From: Cupriavidus nantongensis
Lineage (GTDB): Bacteria > Pseudomonadota > Gammaproteobacteria > Burkholderiales > Burkholderiaceae
DNA length: 64,000 nt
Direction: 5' to 3'
Assembly (NCBI RefSeq): GCF_001598055.1
Contig: NZ_CP014844.1
Span: 1,116,001 to 1,180,000, forward strand
Shown here: one piece after another, positions 47,503 to 57,486 of the stretch
Layout: every line of letters starts with the position of its first letter
Numbering within the stretch: the first letter of the stretch is position 1
Made by a program: the position numbers and the translations under genes
The notes under the pieces: model-generated
What the model saw: only the letters and a program-made list of their open reading frames with translations
Told to the model about the DNA's origin: nothing
Databases searched by the model: none

Positions 47503-48276
47503 ATGATCGGCGCCTATGTGATCAATCTCGAAAGCGCCGGGGACCGCCGCCAGCGCATCGCCAGCCAGCTGACGCGCCTGGGTGTGCCGTTCCAGGTTTT
47601 TGCCGCGGTGAACGGACGCGCGCTGCCCGAGGACGAGCTCGCGCGCCGCTACGACGCGGAGGCCGCCAGCACCAGCTACCGGCCGATGAGCCGCGGCGAG
47701 ATCGGCTGCGCGCTGAGCCATCTGGGGGTCTACCGCAAGATGCTCGAGGACGGCGCCAGCCTGGCGCTGGTGCTGGAAGACGATGCATTGCTGGGCGATG
47801 ACGTGCCGGCGGTGCTCGATGCGCTGGCGTCGCAGCTGGACCCAAGCCGCCCGGAGGTCGTGCTGCTGTCGCATGTCGACAAGTTCACCCGCTGGGGCAT
47901 CAGGCCGCTCGGCCAGCGCCGCAAGCTGGTCCGGCGCTATGGCGAATGGTGGCGCGCGCATGGCTATGTCGTCACCCGTGCCGCCGCAGAGCGGCTGGTG
48001 GCGGGGTTGCAGCCGACCTGGTGCGCCGCCGACTACTGGTCCGCGTTCGAGCGGCGCGGGCTGGTGTCGGTCCGTGCCGTGGTCCCGTATTGCATCGGCC
48101 TGACCGAGCTGGCCGAGGCCTCGTCGCTGGAAACGCACCGCGCCGACCTCGACGCCACCGACAAGGCGCGCCGCAGTGTCGGCTATTATCTGCGCCGCTA
48201 TGTCTACCAGCGCTTCCTGTTCCAGGTCTTCGTCAGGCCCTTTTTGCGCGTCGCGCGCCAGAAGCGGCCGGGCTAG
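47503..48276 (+). CDS. GT25-family LPS/LOS glycosyltransferase
   Basis: A 257-residue protein of the LOS beta-galactosyltransferase family (LgtB/LpsA-like). The N-terminus IGAYVINLESAGDRRQRIAS is the family start. GEIGCALSHLGVYRKMLEDG and LALVLEDDALLGDDVP form the nucleotide-sugar and acidic D-D motif. The C-terminal half is basic (RRYVYQRFLFQVFVRPFLRV) and may attach to the membrane. ATG 47503 is used because the 40 codons before it lack homology. The acceptor sugar cannot be told. msbA follows on the same strand. Confidence 0.88.
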   Translation: MIGAYVINLESAGDRRQRIASQLTRLGVPFQVFAAVNGRALPEDELARRYDAEAASTSYRPMSRGEIGCALSHLGVYRKMLEDGASLALVLEDDALLGDDVPAVLDALASQLDPSRPEVVLLSHVDKFTRWGIRPLGQRRKLVRRYGEWWRAHGYVVTRAAAERLVAGLQPTWCAADYWSAFERRGLVSVRAVVPYCIGLTELAEASSLETHRADLDATDKARRSVGYYLRRYVYQRFLFQVFVRPFLRVARQKRPG

Positions 48277-48324
48277 CGCCGCGCCCTGGTGCCGCAACGC
48301 CGCCATCACCCAGAAGAAAACCCA

Positions 48325-50100
48325 GTGACCACATCCAAACCGCCCATCTCGCCAGGTGCCGCCGTGCCGTCCAGCATGGCCAGCCGGCTCTGGTCTTACC
48401 TGCGCCCCGAGCTGCGCATCTTTATCGGCGCCATCCTTGCGATGGCGGTGGTGGCCGCCAGCGAAGGGGTGATCCCCAAGGTCGTCAACGACCTGCTCGA
48501 CAAGGGCTTCGGCGGCGACTACGCCGGCACGCTGTGGCATGTGCCGGCGATCCTGACCGGCGTGGCGCTGATCCGCGGCGTGGCGCAGTTTGCCTCGGGC
48601 TACCTGCTTAACCTGATCTCGAACCGCGTGCTGCTGAAGATGCGGCTGCAGATGTTCGAGCGCCTGCTGCAGGCGCCGGCATCGTTCTACCACCGCAATA
48701 CCGCCGCGTCGCTGATCAATGCGGTGATCTTCGAGGTCAACCAGGTGCTGCAGATCCTGACCAGCGTGTTCATCACGCTGGTGCGCGATTCGCTGACCGT
48801 GGTCGCGCTGCTGATCTACCTGTTCTATACCAACTGGCGCCTGACGCTGATCGTCGCGGTGATCCTGCCGGTGATCGGCTACCTGATGTCCAAGATCAAC
48901 CGCCGGCTGCGCAAGCTCAATCGCGATCACCAGACCTATACCAACAATGCCGCCTATGTGGTCGAAGAGGCCGTGGGCGGCTACAAGGTGGTCAAGCTGC
49001 ATGGCGGCGAGGCCTATGAACTGCGGCGCTTCCGTACCGTGGCCGAGCGGCTCAAGAATTACTCGATGCGCATGGCGGTCGCGGGCGGGCTGAACCAGCC
49101 GGTCACGGCGTTCCTGGCGGCGCTGGCGCTGTCGGTGATCATCACCATCGCGATGGTGCAGGCGCAGGCCAACCAGACCACGGTGGGCGGCTTTACCGGC
49201 TTCGTGATGGCGATGCTGCTGCTGATCTCGCCGCTCAAGCACCTGACCGACATCAACCAGCCGCTGACGCGCGGCATCACCGCCGCCGAGATGATCTTCC
49301 GGCTGATCGACGAGCCGGTCGAGCCGCAGGATGGCGGCAAGCCGCTCGCGCGCGCCCGAGGCGAACTGGCCTTCGAACAGGTCGGCTTCCGCTATGGCGA
49401 GGCGCCGCGCGCCGCGCTGGAGGGCATCGACCTGCGCGTCAGCCCGGGCGAGGTGGTGGCGCTGGTGGGCCCGTCAGGGAGCGGCAAGACCACGCTGGTC
49501 AACCTGGTGCCGCGCTTCTTCGATCCGACTTCGGGGCGCATCCTGCTCGACGGCGTGCCGCTGACCGAGCTGGCGCTGAAGGACCTGCGCAACCAGATCG
49601 CCTTTGTCAGCCAGGACGTGGTGCTGTTCAACGACACGGTCGCGGCCAATGTGGCCTATGGCGCGCAGCCCGGCAGCGAGATCGACATGGCCCGCGTCGA
49701 GCGTGCGCTGGCGGCGGCCTACCTGACTGAAACTGTGAAGGGTCTGCCGGAGGGCGTGCAGACCAATATCGGCGACAACGGCATGAAGCTGTCCGGCGGC
49801 CAGCGCCAGCGCCTGGCGATCGCGCGCGCGCTGTACAAGGATGCGCCGATCCTGATCCTGGACGAGGCCACCTCGGCGCTGGACTCGGAATCGGAGCGGC
49901 AGGTGCAGGCGGCGCTGGAGGAACTGATGAAGGGCCGCACCACGCTGGTGATCGCGCACCGGCTGTCGACCATCGAGAATGCCGACCGCATCGCCGTGCT
50001 CGACCACGGCCGCGTCGCCGAGACCGGCACCCACGCGCAGCTGCTCGCGGCCAACGGACTGTACGCCGGACTGCACCGGATCCAGTTCGCCAGCCAGTAG
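48325..50100 (+). CDS. msbA: Lipid A export permease/ATP-binding protein MsbA
   Basis: Homodimeric ABC exporter that flips lipid A-core across the inner membrane. From GTG 48325 the product is 591 residues; AGAAGAAAA lies just upstream, and ATG 48376 is a later alternative. The six-helix TMD spans about 25-310. The ATPase half has Walker [10 protein letters not shown], the Q-loop [10 protein letters not shown], the signature [16 protein letters not shown], Walker [13 protein letters not shown] and the switch histidine in VIAHRLST. It lies in a run of LPS core genes, which supports MsbA over a drug exporter. It ends at a strong terminator. Confidence 0.92.
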   Translation: MTTSKPPISPGAAVPSSMASRLWSYLRPELRIFIGAILAMAVVAASEGVIPKVVNDLLDKGFGGDYAGTLWHVPAILTGVALIRGVAQFASGYLLNLISNRVLLKMRLQMFERLLQAPASFYHRNTAASLINAVIFEVNQVLQILTSVFITLVRDSLTVVALLIYLFYTNWRLTLIVAVILPVIGYLMSKINRRLRKLNRDHQTYTNNAAYVVEEAVGGYKVVKLHGGEAYELRRFRTVAERLKNYSMRMAVAGGLNQPVTAFLAALALSVIITIAMVQAQANQTTVGGFTGFVMAMLLLISPLKHLTDINQPLTRGITAAEMIFRLIDEPVEPQDGGKPLARARGELAFEQVGFRYGEAPRAALEGIDLRVSPGEVVALVGPSGSGKTTLVNLVPRFFDPTSGRILLDGVPLTELALKDLRNQIAFVSQDVVLFNDTVAANVAYGAQPGSEIDMARVERALAAAYLTETVKGLPEGVQTNIGDNGMKLSGGQRQRLAIARALYKDAPILILDEATSALDSESERQVQAALEELMKGRTTLVIAHRLSTIENADRIAVLDHGRVAETGTHAQLLAANGLYAGLHRIQFASQ

Positions 50101-50118
50101 GCGGCGGGCGCATCAAGC

Positions 50119-50151
50119 AAAAGGGCCGGCGCGTCTGCGCCGGCCCTTTTT
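50119..50151. terminator. Bidirectional terminator between msbA and waaC
   Basis: AGGGCCGGCGC pairs with GCGCCGGCCCT around a GTCT loop, flanked by AAAA and TTTTTG. It serves the converging msbA and waaC. Confidence 0.93.
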
Positions 50152-50169
50152 GTTTCCGTGCTGGAGTGT

Positions 50170-51147
50170 TCAGTTGGTGGAAGCGACCCGCGGCATCACT
50201 TCGTCGATGGCTGCCAGCACCTCGGCGCGTTGCGGCACCACGCCGCCGCCGCCCAGCGACACCGCTCGGCCCGGCGCATCGACGCCGTACAGGTGGCGCG
50301 AGGTGGTGGTGAACAGGATCACCGTCGGCCGGCGCAGCGCATCGGCAATATGCACGAAGCCGGTGTCCATGCCGACCACCAGCGACGCCTTGCCCACCAT
50401 CTGCGCCACGCCGGTGATGCTCAGGCGCGGCATCACCTCGGCGCCGGGCACGCTGGCGGCGATGGTCTCGGCTTCCAGGCGCTCGGCGTCATTGCCCCAG
50501 GGCACCAGCACGCGCAGGCCGCGCGCCGAGATGGCGCTGCCGACGCTGATCCAGTCGGCCACCGGCCACTTCTTTTCCTCGCTCGAAGTGGCGTGGAACA
50601 GCATTGCGTACGGGCCCCTGGCGGCGGCAGCGGGCGTGTCGGCCGGCATTTTCAGGCCGTATTCCATCTCGCGGGTCATTTCGTAGCCGAGCGCGCGGCT
50701 GACGGCGCGGCGCATGCGGTTGCGCGCGCAATCCTCTTCCACGAAGGGCTGGAATACATGGTTGTAGGCGAAGCGCGCGCCGCTCTCGCCCAGTTCCTGG
50801 ACCGGCAGGCCATATCGACGGCGCGTGCGGGCGAGGAAGGTGACGATGGCGCTCTTGTAGACGCCGTGGACGTCCAGCACCGCATCGTATTTTTCACGGC
50901 GCAAGGCGCGCAGGGCAGCGAAGATCTCGCGCAGGCCGGCCCAGCTGCGCTTTTTCTTGAAGCCGCGCAGCGGCGCGGCGATCACGCGATCGATATTGGG
51001 GTTCCAGCGCGGCACGTCGGCGCAGTAGGAGTCGGCGATCCAGTCGATCTTGACGCCGGGAAAGGCGCGCTGCAGGTCAGCCACCAGCGGCTGGGTGAAC
51101 ACCATGTCGCCGAGCGAGGTCAGCTTGACGATGAGAATGCGTTTCAT
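50170..51147 (-). CDS. waaC: Lipopolysaccharide heptosyltransferase I
   Basis: GT9-family enzyme that attaches the first L-glycero-D-manno-heptose to Kdo. The 325-residue protein starts MKRILIVKLTSLGDMVFTQP, the diagnostic N-terminus. The C-terminal donor site includes MLFHATSSEEKKWPVADWIS and VVGMDTGFVHIADALRRPTV. The MDTG-x-x-H motif separates WaaC from WaaF-type enzymes. ATG 51147 is preferred; the frame upstream has no homology. It uses ADP-heptose made by the hldA/hldD products encoded earlier in the window. Confidence 0.94.
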   Translation of the reverse strand: MKRILIVKLTSLGDMVFTQPLVADLQRAFPGVKIDWIADSYCADVPRWNPNIDRVIAAPLRGFKKKRSWAGLREIFAALRALRREKYDAVLDVHGVYKSAIVTFLARTRRRYGLPVQELGESGARFAYNHVFQPFVEEDCARNRMRRAVSRALGYEMTREMEYGLKMPADTPAAAARGPYAMLFHATSSEEKKWPVADWISVGSAISARGLRVLVPWGNDAERLEAETIAASVPGAEVMPRLSITGVAQMVGKASLVVGMDTGFVHIADALRRPTVILFTTTSRHLYGVDAPGRAVSLGGGGVVPQRAEVLAAIDEVMPRVASTN

Positions 51148-51327
51148 CGGGAACAGTAGCGCGGTCAGGGGCCCGCCTGGTTCGGAAGGTGCGTAGTATG
51201 CCTGATCCGGCCGGCATCTGTCCGTGCGATGCATGGGCGACATGCGGTCCGCCGGCTTGCGCGCGATCCGGTAGTATTGGTGGCAGAAGCCTCACGACGA
51301 TGACGCCAATTCCAACCGGAGACCACC

Positions 51328-51918
51328 ATGTCAGACACGGCATTCCCGATCAGCCGCTACGCCATCCCGCCGCTGGCCGAGCTCCCCGACGATATCCGCG
51401 CGCGCATCCTGGAAGTCCAGGAGAAAGCCGGCTTCGTTCCCAACGTGTTCCTGGCGCTGGCGCACCGTCCCGACGAGTTCCGCGCCTTCTTTGCCTATCA
51501 CGATGCGCTGATGCTGAAGGACGGCGGCCTGACCAAGGGCGAGCGCGAGATGATCGTGGTGGCCACGTCCGCCGCCAATCAGTGCCTGTACTGCGTGGTG
51601 GCGCATGGCGCGATCCTGCGCATCTACGAGAAGAAGCCGCTGGTCGCGGACCAGGTCGCGGTGAACTACCTGAAGGCCGACATCCCGCCGCGCCAGCGCG
51701 CCATGCTCGACTTCGCCATGAAGGTCTGCACCGCTTCGCATGAAGTCGGCGAGGCCGATTTCGACGCGCTGCGCGCACACGGATTTTCCGACGAGGATGC
51801 CTGGGATATTGCCGCGATCACGGCGTTCTTCGGGCTGTCCAACCGCATGGCCAATACCATCGGCATGCGCCCGAACGACGAGTTCTACCTGATGGGCCGG
51901 GTGCCGAAGGCGAAGTAG
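51328..51918 (+). CDS. Peroxidase-related carboxymuconolactone decarboxylase-family protein
   Basis: A 196-residue AhpD-like protein. The redox motif is C-x-x-C-x3-H within NQCLYCVVAHGAILR, preceded by LTKGEREMIVVATSAA. The N-terminal RYAIPPLAELPDDIRARILE and the downstream segment DAWDIAAITAFFGLSNRMAN are typical of the 'uncharacterised peroxidase-related' subfamily. Members have alkylhydroperoxidase-type activity or serve as thiol reductants; the partner is unknown. ACCGGAGACC precedes the ATG. It is flanked by waaC (divergent) and a minus-strand lipoprotein gene. Confidence 0.9.
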   Translation: MSDTAFPISRYAIPPLAELPDDIRARILEVQEKAGFVPNVFLALAHRPDEFRAFFAYHDALMLKDGGLTKGEREMIVVATSAANQCLYCVVAHGAILRIYEKKPLVADQVAVNYLKADIPPRQRAMLDFAMKVCTASHEVGEADFDALRAHGFSDEDAWDIAAITAFFGLSNRMANTIGMRPNDEFYLMGRVPKAK

Positions 51919-51946
51919 CGGCGCCGCGCGGTTCAGCGTACTTCGC

Positions 51947-52456
51947 TCAGCGCACTTCGGCGCAGGCACCGCTCTTGGGATCGAACAGCACCGGCCACGC
52001 CTGCTCGTAGATGCCGGGCGTGCAGTACTTCTCGCAGCGGTTATGCGCCAGCGTGACGCGGCGCGGATCCTGCCAGACCAGCAGCTTGCACTGGCTGCCG
52101 TCGATCGCCTGCAGCTCGATATGCGGGGTCGCGCGGACCTGGCGGAACTGCACCAGGTTGAATTCGCAACTGCCGCGCCGCGATACCCACAGCTTCCATT
52201 TCAGCGCGCGCACCTCGTTGGCGGTGACGTCCATCAGCGCGTCTTCGCGGAAGCCGTCTTCCTCGGTGCGCTTGCAGGCCGCGGCAATGTTGATGACCTT
52301 GGGCGCGATCGGCGTGGCGCGCTCCTTGGGCGCCTCGGGGACTTCGACCCTGGCCTGGGGCGGCGGCGCCGGCGCGCGCCTGGCGATCGGCAATGGCGCG
52401 CACGCGACCGACAACAGGAGGGCCAGCACACAGGCCCCATGGTTCGTGGCGTTCAT
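51947..52456 (-). CDS. Hypothetical lipoprotein
   Basis: A 169-residue protein starting MNATNHGACVLALLLSVACA. The hydrophobic stretch ends in S-V-A-C, an acceptable though not ideal lipobox, so lipidation at C20 is likely. A Pro/Ala-rich linker follows. The C-terminal domain has six more cysteines (for example AAACKRTEEDG, GSCEFNL, SQCKLLV, NRCEKYC), suggesting disulfides in the periplasm. No family is recognised. AAGGAG lies near the start. The next gene on this strand is more than 300 bases away. Confidence 0.72.
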   Translation of the reverse strand: MNATNHGACVLALLLSVACAPLPIARRAPAPPPQARVEVPEAPKERATPIAPKVINIAAACKRTEEDGFREDALMDVTANEVRALKWKLWVSRRGSCEFNLVQFRQVRATPHIELQAIDGSQCKLLVWQDPRRVTLAHNRCEKYCTPGIYEQAWPVLFDPKSGACAEVR

Positions 52457-52654
52457 GCCGGACTCCTTGCTTGCCGACCGGCCGTGCCGCACCGGAACAG
52501 CTGGCGCGGACAACCGGGCGCGGCCTGCTTGCGCAGGCCGCTGACTGCCTTCGTTTAGTTATAGCGGATGGCAAACGGAAGTGGGCTAGGGCCATTACCG
52601 AGTCCGGAATCGCGCGTGCGCCAGCCATCGGACAAGCGTTGTCGATGCGTCGCG

Positions 52655-52702
52655 CTTACGTTCGCGCTTAGGTTCGCAGTTACGTTCGCGGTTACGTAAT
52701 TA
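52655..52702. repeat. 12-bp direct repeats upstream of a secreted protein gene
   Basis: CTTACGTTCGCG, CTTAGGTTCGCA and GTTACGTTCGCG follow head to tail (52655-52690), then GTTACGTAATTA. TTACG/TTAGG thus recurs every 12 bases, about one helical turn, just as a cooperatively bound regulator would require. It lies 70-115 bases before the start at 52773. The rest of this 316-base interval (52457-52772) has no gene. Confidence 0.5.
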
Positions 52703-52772
52703 AACAGCTTGAAACACTGCAGTGCGCGCGCGCGTGCTAGCCTCGCCCCAATCAGTTCTTGCCCGTTCCGAC

Positions 52773-53102
52773 ATGAAGCCCCGTCTCCTGGTATCCCTCG
52801 TGGTCCTGCCCGTGCTCCTCGGCGCCTTCTGTGCCACCGCCCATGCCGACGACGACTGGGACGACGACGACCGCTACTACGGGCGGCACCATGGCCGCTA
52901 CTACAAGGGCGACGACTACAAGGAAGAATTCTGGGTCGGCAACTGCAAGATCAAGCGCAAGTGGAAGGGCAACGGCGAGTACAAGGAAGAGCGCAAGTGC
53001 AAGGACCGCCCGGTCGTGTACCAGGCGCCGCCGCCCCCGCCGGTGTATTACCAGCCCGAACCGGCGCTGGTGATCAGCCCGCACGTGGTGATCCGGCCGT
53101 AA
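52773..53102 (+). CDS. Small secreted charged protein
   Basis: A 109-residue exported protein. The signal peptide is KPRLLVSLVVLPVLLGAFCATAHA, cleaved before DDDWDDDDRYYG. The mature part begins with an Asp cluster, then RHHGRYYKGDDYKEEFW, two cysteines (GNCKIKRKWKG; RKCKDRP) and a proline-rich segment (YQAPPPPPVYYQPEPA). The acidic/His cluster could bind metal; that is speculation. Short 12-bp direct repeats lie upstream. A very strong terminator follows at once. No family is recognised, although small proteins of this style occur in related genera. Confidence 0.72.
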   Translation: MKPRLLVSLVVLPVLLGAFCATAHADDDWDDDDRYYGRHHGRYYKGDDYKEEFWVGNCKIKRKWKGNGEYKEERKCKDRPVVYQAPPPPPVYYQPEPALVISPHVVIRP

Positions 53103-53141
53103 AGCAAGACAGCCCGCCAGTTGGCGGGCTGTCTTGCTTTA
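53102..53141. terminator. 19-bp perfect bidirectional terminator
   Basis: AAAGCAAGACAGCCCGCCA pairs without mismatch with TGGCGGGCTGTCTTGCTTT, leaving only GT in the nominal loop. The ends are A-rich and T-rich, so it serves both the secreted-protein gene and the long minus-strand operon ending with rng. Confidence 0.88.
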
Positions 53142-53181
53142 TGGTGGCGGAAAACGCGGCGAAAAAAGCGCGCCGGCCGCT

Positions 53182-54648
<1,467 letters not shown>

Positions 54649-54735
54649 AGCGGGTGAAACGCGTCGCCGGCTGGCCCGGCTTTAGAGGGTGGCCCGGCGC
54701 GGGGCCGGGTCTTGTCTGGGCACGGAGGCCGCTGC

Positions 54736-55362
54736 TCAGAAGCGCAGGCGAGCCTCGCGAAGTAACGCGGCCGTCTCAAACAAGGGCAAGCCCATGATAC
54801 CTGAATAGCTGCCTGCAATCCGCGCCACGAACTCGGCCGCGCGGCCCTGGATGCCATAGGCACCGGCCTTGCCCAGCGGCTCGCCGCTGGCGACATAGCG
54901 CTCGATCTCGGCGGGCTGCAGCGGGCGGAAGGTGACCTCCGACACCGACAGCGCATGGCGCATGCCGGTGGCCGACACCACCGTCACCGCGGTCAGCACG
55001 CGGTGGGTGGTGCCCGCCAGCGCGCCCAGCATGGCCGCGGCGTCGGCGCCGTCGGCGGGTTTGCCAAGGATGCGGCCGCCGAGGCAGACCGTGGTGTCCG
55101 AGGTCAGCACCGGCGCATCGGGCAGCGCGCGGCGTTCGCGGCGGCGCAGCGCGGCCTCGGCCTTGAGCGCGCACACGCGCTGGACATAGTCGTCGGGGCT
55201 CTCGCCGGGCAGCACGGCTTCGAGCGCTTCGGCGTCTTCGTCGTCGTCGGCCAGCAGCAGTTCGTAGCGCACGCCGAGCTGGGTCAGCAGCTCGCGCCGG
55301 CGCGGGCTTTGCGAGGCGAGGTAGAGGTAGTCGTGCAGGGGGGCGTGCAGGGTGTCGGGCAT
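54736..55362 (-). CDS. maf: Maf-family nucleotide pyrophosphatase
   Basis: A 208-residue dNTP/NTP pyrophosphatase that hydrolyses non-canonical or dTTP/UTP nucleotides, formerly called septum formation inhibitor. [20 protein letters not shown] is the phosphate-binding N-terminus, [18 protein letters not shown] the metal site, and [20 protein letters not shown] the base site. The sequence fits the YhdE-like (dTTP/UTP) branch, judged by eye. ATG 55362 is chosen because the frame upstream overlaps rlmH. It lies between rlmH and rng. Confidence 0.93.
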   Translation of the reverse strand: MPDTLHAPLHDYLYLASQSPRRRELLTQLGVRYELLLADDDEDAEALEAVLPGESPDDYVQRVCALKAEAALRRRERRALPDAPVLTSDTTVCLGGRILGKPADGADAAAMLGALAGTTHRVLTAVTVVSATGMRHALSVSEVTFRPLQPAEIERYVASGEPLGKAGAYGIQGRAAEFVARIAGSYSGIMGLPLFETAALLREARLRF

Positions 55363-55403
55363 CGCGGCAGGGGCCTTCCGGCGATGGCCTGAATTCAGTG
55401 GAA

Positions 55404-55883
55404 TCAGGCCCGATGGTAGGGGTGGTTCTGCGTGACGGACCACGCGCGGTACAGCTGCTCGGCCAGCAGCACGCGTACCATGCCGTGCGGCAGGGTCAGG
55501 CTGGAGAGCCGGATCAGCGTGCTGGCGCGGGCCTTGAGCGCGGGATCGAGCCCGTCGGCGCCGCCGATCAGGAAGGCCACGTCGCCGCCCTCGCGCTGCC
55601 AGTCAGTCAGCTGCGCGGCCAGTTGCACCGTGGTGAAGTCGCGGCCGCGCTCGTCCAGCGCGACGATGCGGCATTGCTTCGACAGGCTGCCCAGCACCGT
55701 CTCGATGCGCGCGGCTTCGCGCTGCATCACGGTGGCGGCGTTATTGCTAGACGAGCGGGTCTCGGGCTTGACCTCGCGCAGCTCGATGCGCAGCTCGGGC
55801 GGCATGCGCTTGGCGTACTCGCTGAAGCCGGTTTCGATCCAGCCGGGCATCTTGTGGCCGACGGCGACGATCACCAGTTGCAT
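55404..55883 (-). CDS. rlmH: 23S rRNA pseudouridine-1915 N3-methyltransferase
   Basis: SPOUT methyltransferase that modifies helix 69 of assembled 70S ribosomes. The 159-residue protein starts [19 protein letters not shown]. The cofactor knot shows [25 protein letters not shown] and [20 protein letters not shown], with the C-terminal tyrosine in NHPYHRA. The rsfS-rlmH pair is conserved in many bacteria. It follows rsfS by 69 bases. Confidence 0.97.
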   Translation of the reverse strand: MQLVIVAVGHKMPGWIETGFSEYAKRMPPELRIELREVKPETRSSSNNAATVMQREAARIETVLGSLSKQCRIVALDERGRDFTTVQLAAQLTDWQREGGDVAFLIGGADGLDPALKARASTLIRLSSLTLPHGMVRVLLAEQLYRAWSVTQNHPYHRA

Positions 55884-55952
55884 GGGGCAGGCGATGGGGT
55901 GGGCAAGGGCAGTGCGGCCGCCGGACTGACGCCCGACGGCCGCGCACCGGAC

Positions 55953-56705
55953 TCAGGCCGAGCGAGTGGCGCGCTTGCGCGCGGCCGGCTTGGCCGCGGC
56001 GGTCTTGGCGGGTGCCTTCTTTGCAGCGGTCTTGGTTGCCGTCTTGGTGGCCGTCTTGGTCGCGGTCTTGCGTGCGGTAGTGCCGGCGGCGGTCTTGCGC
56101 GGCGCGGCGGCGCGGGTGCCGGCGGTCTTGCTGGCCGTGGTCTTGGTGGCGGTCTTGCGGGCCGGCTTGCGGATGGTGGCGATGGCGTCCGCGTCGGTGT
56201 CCTCGTGGCCCATCGGCGGCGACGGCTCCTTCATGCCTTCGGGCAGGCGCGCCAGCGCCGGACGCAGGTTGCTGGCACGGCGCACGGTGCGCACCGGGAC
56301 CTCGTTCTCATCTTCGTCTTCGTCGATCGGCTCGCTGGCCTTGGCCAGGCTGCGCGCACCGCTGGCCAGCTTCATCCGCACCGGCTTGTCGCCCCAGATC
56401 TCTTCCAGGTTGTAGTACAGCCGCAGCTGCGGCTGCAGGATGTGGACCACGGCGTCGCCGCAGTCGACCAGCACCCATTCGCCGGTTTCCAGGCCCTCGA
56501 CCGCCACGATATGGCCGCCCGCTTCCTTCACCGTATCCCGCACCGACGCTGCCAGCGCCTTGGTCTGCCGGTTGGATGTCCCGCTGGCAATCACCACCCG
56601 GTCGAACAGTTCCGTCAGGTGGCTGGTGTCGTACACCTTGATGTCCTGCGCTTTGACATCCTCGAGGCCGTCGACGATGGCGCGTTGCAGTTTACGAATA
56701 TCCAT
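55953..56705 (-). CDS. rsfS: Ribosome silencing factor with histone-like C-terminal tail
   Basis: RsfS binds ribosomal protein L14 and blocks subunit joining when nutrients fall. The conserved core (residues 1-115) has MDIRKLQRAIVDGLEDVKAQ, FDRVVIASGTSNRQTKAL and WVLVDCGDAVVHILQPQLR. The remaining 135 residues are not part of the usual protein: an acidic linker (EPIDEDEDENE), then about 70 residues of KTATKTA-type Lys/Ala/Thr repeats like histone H1 or AlgP. Four head-to-tail 12-bp units at 56029-56072 encode part of it. The tail should be disordered and strongly basic. It lies between nadD and rlmH. Confidence 0.93.
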   Translation of the reverse strand: MDIRKLQRAIVDGLEDVKAQDIKVYDTSHLTELFDRVVIASGTSNRQTKALAASVRDTVKEAGGHIVAVEGLETGEWVLVDCGDAVVHILQPQLRLYYNLEEIWGDKPVRMKLASGARSLAKASEPIDEDEDENEVPVRTVRRASNLRPALARLPEGMKEPSPPMGHEDTDADAIATIRKPARKTATKTTASKTAGTRAAAPRKTAAGTTARKTATKTATKTATKTAAKKAPAKTAAAKPAARKRATRSA

Positions 56706-56768
56706 GGGTGTCTTCTTGTTCAGCTCAGATCGGTTTGGGGGTGGGCGCCGGGGTCGGTGCGACCCTGG

Positions 56769-57476
56769 TCAGGCCCGGGCCGGGGCGTTGCGGTACAGCC
56801 CGTGGCTGGCAATGTAGTGTGCCACGCCGGGCGGCAGTTGGTCATCTGCCGGCTGGCCGGCCGCCAGCCGCTGGCGCAGATGGGTGGAAGAGAGGTCGAC
56901 GGCGAGCGTCTGGTCGATCCACATCCGGCCGGAGGGCGTGCATTGTATCAGGTGCGTGTCGGCCTGGCGCTCGGCCAGCGCGGCCAGCACCGGACCCTCC
57001 AGCGCCTCCAGCGCAAAGCGCGGCCGTGTCGCGGTGCACAAGTGCACGTGCGCGAACAGTTCCTGCCAGCCATGCCAGGTGTGCAGGCGCAGCAGCTGGT
57101 CGGCACCCATCAGCCAGCACAGCGAGGCCTCGGGACCGTATTCGTCGCGCAGCTGGCGCACCGTGTCGATGGTGTAGCTGGGGCCGGCGCGGTCCACTTC
57201 CATGCGGCTGACGCGGACCCTGGCGCCACTGTCGCCGAGCGCGGCGGCGGCCAGCTCGGTCATCGCCAGGCGGTCGGCGGCCGGGGTCACGTCGTCACCC
57301 TTCTGCCAAGACTGGCCGGTGGGAATCCACACCAGCTCGTCCAGCCCGAGATGGTCGATGCACAGCCGCGCCAGCGCCAGGTGGCCGACATGGGGCGGAT
57401 CGAAGGTGCCGCCCAGGATACCCAGGCGGTAGGGGCGGGCGGCGCCGGGCTTGCTGGATTTTGCGGGATGGGCCAT
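56769..57476 (-). CDS. nadD: Nicotinate-nucleotide adenylyltransferase
   Basis: Forms nicotinate adenine dinucleotide from NaMN and ATP in NAD synthesis. The 235-residue protein has the nucleotidyltransferase motif GILGGTFDPPHVGHLALARL and the C-terminal SSTHLRQRLAAGQP (the S-T-x-x-R motif). CWLMGADQLLRLHTWHGW lies between. A 20-residue N-terminal extension (AHPAKSSKPGAARPYR) precedes the core. It starts 10 bases after the hemF stop and lies before rsfS, as in most proteobacteria. Confidence 0.96.
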   Translation of the reverse strand: MAHPAKSSKPGAARPYRLGILGGTFDPPHVGHLALARLCIDHLGLDELVWIPTGQSWQKGDDVTPAADRLAMTELAAAALGDSGARVRVSRMEVDRAGPSYTIDTVRQLRDEYGPEASLCWLMGADQLLRLHTWHGWQELFAHVHLCTATRPRFALEALEGPVLAALAERQADTHLIQCTPSGRMWIDQTLAVDLSSTHLRQRLAAGQPADDQLPPGVAHYIASHGLYRNAPARA

Positions 57477-57486
57477 GGGTCAGCCG

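Noticed and set aside
48289..48324. Upstream start for msbA ([12 protein letters not shown])
   Set aside because: The segment has no homology to the family and no ribosome binding site; GTG 48325 follows AGAAGAAAA.
52655..52702. Origin-type iterons or CRISPR repeats
   Set aside because: Only three to four 12-bp units, no DnaA boxes, no replication gene, and a plain promoter position.
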